From the NCBI GenBank assembly GCA_003558575.1, contig PWPY01000341.1, positions 1 to 8,088 of the forward strand: a stretch of 8,088 nucleotides of DNA, given 5' to 3'. Shown piece by piece: positions 6,492-8,088 of this stretch. This DNA is from Desulfonatronovibrio sp. (GTDB lineage: Bacteria; Desulfobacterota; Desulfovibrionia; Desulfovibrionales; Desulfonatronovibrionaceae). The notes beneath the pieces are model-generated. The model searched no databases and was not told the DNA's origin. It saw nothing but the letters and a program-made list of their open reading frames with translations. The number at the start of each line of letters is the position of its first letter. The stretch's first letter is position 1. Made by a program: the position numbers and the translations under genes.

Positions 6492-7170
6492 CAACCTGTA
6501 CAAACTGCAAAAAATCAATAAAACTTTCTCCCAGGCTGCAGAATCCCTTGAAATACTCAAGGATATCGACCTGACCATAGAACAGGGGCAATCCCTGGCC
6601 ATACTCGGCGCTTCCGGGTCAGGCAAAAGTACTCTTTTGCATATATTGGGCACCCTTGATACACCATCTTCAGGCAGGGTCTTTTTCCGGGATACTGACC
6701 TTACATCCATCACACCGGAACAGAAAGCCTCCATAAGGCAAAAGCAGATAGGATTTATTTTTCAATTTCACCATCTGCTGCCTGAATTCAGCACTGTTGA
6801 AAATGTAGCCATGCCCGCGATAATGGGCGGAGCTGAGAAGAAAGAGGCCAGGGAAATGGGGCTCACAGCCCTGGATCAGGTAGGCCTTTCCCACAAGGCA
6901 GACCAGGATGTAACCACTTTGTCTGGTGGAGAAAGTCAAAGAGTAGCCATTGCCAGGGCCATAATATCAAAGCCCGAGGTACTCCTCGCTGACGAACCTA
7001 CAGGCAACCTTGATGTAAAAAAGGGATCTGAAATTGGCGATCTCCTATTAATGCTTAATAAAAGTCTCGGAATGACCCTTGTTGTTGTAACCCATAACCT
7101 TGACCTGGCTTCAAGTATGAACCTTAACTACGAACTTAAATCAGGTAACCTTTATGCTGTCAAAAATTAA
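6484..7170 (+). CDS. lolD: Lipoprotein-releasing system ATPase LolD
   Basis: This is the cytoplasmic ATPase that drives lipoprotein release by the LolC-type permease encoded just upstream. It has 228 aa (E. coli LolD has 233) and every expected motif: Walker A GASGSGKST (42–50), Q-loop Q94 in FIFQFHHLLPEFS, signature LSGGESQR (146–153), Walker B VLLADEPTGNLD (166–177, catalytic E171) and switch H204 in VVTHNLDLA. The FQFHHLLPEFSTVENV stretch (93–108) and EPTGNLD are characteristic of the LolD/MacB/FtsE group; genomic context decides for LolD. The ATG lies inside the end of lolC (8-base overlap) with no good Shine–Dalgarno, so it probably depends on ribosomes that finish lolC. Its last 17 bases overlap bamA. 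Confidence 0.94.
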   Translation: MSNNLYKLQKINKTFSQAAESLEILKDIDLTIEQGQSLAILGASGSGKSTLLHILGTLDTPSSGRVFFRDTDLTSITPEQKASIRQKQIGFIFQFHHLLPEFSTVENVAMPAIMGGAEKKEAREMGLTALDQVGLSHKADQDVTTLSGGESQRVAIARAIISKPEVLLADEPTGNLDVKKGSEIGDLLLMLNKSLGMTLVVVTHNLDLASSMNLNYELKSGNLYAVKN

Positions 7171-8088
7171 CTACCCTCTGTTTTATATTCTTTTTCTGCC
7201 AGTCTTTTTTATCATGTCTCTCCTGCTTCCCCATAAGGGCATGGCAACAGAAAAGACCGCAGTAATGCCTTTTGAAATCAATGCACCTGATGATCTTGAC
7301 TACCTTAAATCAGGCCTGCCCAACATGCTTATAAGCGCTCTTGAGGACAAAGGACTCAACACTGCTGACCTGGAAAAAGTCCAGGATGCTATTACTCAGG
7401 AACAGGTGACTCATCTTGACATTGAAACTTCTGCCCGTCTGGCCCTGATGGTGGAAAGCAGGTATGCGGTTTATGGAAGCTTCAGCAAAGTTGACGAATA
7501 TATCAGCCTTGATGTTCGCTTAGTAGATGCCTTCAGGGAAAAAGAAACCGTTCCCTTTTATATTGTTCGGGAAGGGGTGATCAACATTCTTCCTGCTGTT
7601 GAGGAGCTGGCTGACAGAATATACCAGGAACTTCTGAAGGAAGACAGGATAGCATCCATTGATGTCCAAGGGGCTGACATTCTTGACCCGGATGTAATTC
7701 TGCTGAGACTTCGCATCCAGGAAGGAGACATTTTTGAACCTGAAAAACTCAATGATGAGCTCAGAAGGATCTTTGAGCTGGGCTACTTTGATGATGTGCG
7801 CTTTGAAATCGAGGAAACTGTATCGGGCAAGGAAATCCTGATTGTTGTTGAAGAAAAGCCCCGCATCCAGAACATTAATGTTCAGGGCGCAAACAAAATC
7901 AAAGAAAAGGATGTACGTGAAACCCTGACCACCCGGACAGGAAGCGTGGTCAACCCCAGAATAATAAGTGAAGACCTGGCTAAAATCAGAGAACTGTACA
8001 GGGGAAAAGGTTATTATAATGCCACTGTGGAGCACAGTGTCACATCAATTGATGATAGACAGGCCAATCTCAATATCCATATTGAAGA
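7154..8088 (+). CDS. bamA: Outer-membrane assembly factor BamA (Omp85), N-terminal part, with extra TolB-like domain
   Basis: It is the core of the machine that folds beta-barrel proteins into the outer membrane. Only the first 311 codons are present; the gene runs off the right edge. Residues 1–31 form a signal peptide with a long hydrophobic core (8–25) and possible cleavage after GMA. Residues about 33–163 (TAVMPFEINAPDDLDYLKSG and onward, then YAVYGSF at 104–110) look like the TolB N-terminal or FlgO/CsgG-like fold and are not part of classical BamA. Two POTRA repeats follow: about 166–236 (IASIDVQGAD … LGYFDDVRFEIE … LIVVEEKP) and 237 to the end (RIQNINVQGANKI … YRGKGYYNATVEHSV). The Y/F-rich turn before the third strand is diagnostic for POTRA. 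The start ATG overlaps lolD by 17 bases and has AGGT (7143–7146) 7 bases before it. M21 is an unlikely alternative start because it would shorten the signal peptide. The beta-barrel and remaining POTRA domains must lie beyond the window. Confidence 0.92.
   Translation, partial: MLSKINYPLFYILFLPVFFIMSLLLPHKGMATEKTAVMPFEINAPDDLDYLKSGLPNMLISALEDKGLNTADLEKVQDAITQEQVTHLDIETSARLALMVESRYAVYGSFSKVDEYISLDVRLVDAFREKETVPFYIVREGVINILPAVEELADRIYQELLKEDRIASIDVQGADILDPDVILLRLRIQEGDIFEPEKLNDELRRIFELGYFDDVRFEIEETVSGKEILIVVEEKPRIQNINVQGANKIKEKDVRETLTTRTGSVVNPRIISEDLAKIRELYRGKGYYNATVEHSVTSIDDRQANLNIHIE

Noticed and set aside
7520..8035. Open frame of 171 codons on the minus strand at the right edge
   Set aside because: It is antisense to the + strand bamA reading frame, which has a signal peptide and two clear POTRA repeats and is open to the window edge.

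Overview
The window looks like ordinary chromosome from a Gram-negative bacterium, probably a sulfate-reducing member of the Desulfovibrionales or a close relative. The run lysS–lolC–lolD–bamA on the + strand is an arrangement I know from Desulfovibrio-type genomes. The bamA product also has an extra TolB-like domain ahead of its first POTRA repeat, as I recall for Omp85 proteins of that group. The lineage is an inference from gene order and protein character; no marker gene here settles it. I see no transposase, integrase, CRISPR array or phage gene.

The first 370 bases hold no protein gene that I can support. Bases 1–130 are packed with short inverted repeats and resemble an interspersed structured repeat. 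They are followed by a minus-strand tRNA-Asn(GUU) with its encoded CCA and a clear rho-independent terminator. An AT-rich dyad lies between the tRNA and the next gene and overlaps the likely tRNA promoter.

Bases 372–3280 are a minus-strand operon, proV–proW–proX, read from right to left. It encodes a complete osmoprotectant ABC importer of the ProU/OpuA type: a CBS-domain ATPase, a permease and a periplasmic binding protein. It would import glycine betaine or a related compound under salt stress. A sigma70-like promoter lies just upstream of proV.

About 470 bases of non-coding DNA separate this operon from the divergent + strand operon. This spacer carries the proV promoter, a two-stem hairpin, a 10-base palindrome and the leader of lysS.

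From 3751 to the right edge, lysS (TTG start), lolC, lolD and bamA are joined by overlaps of 1, 8 and 17 bases, so they are very probably one translationally coupled operon. LysS charges tRNA-Lys. LolC and LolD form the inner-membrane machine that releases lipoproteins for transport to the outer membrane. BamA inserts beta-barrel proteins into the outer membrane, with the help of lipoproteins delivered by the Lol system. BamA is cut off by the window edge after its second POTRA domain.

I did not find a clearly new biological system. The points most worth following are the fused N-terminal domain of BamA, the structured element at the left edge, the dyad at the tRNA promoter, and the single LolC-type subunit.
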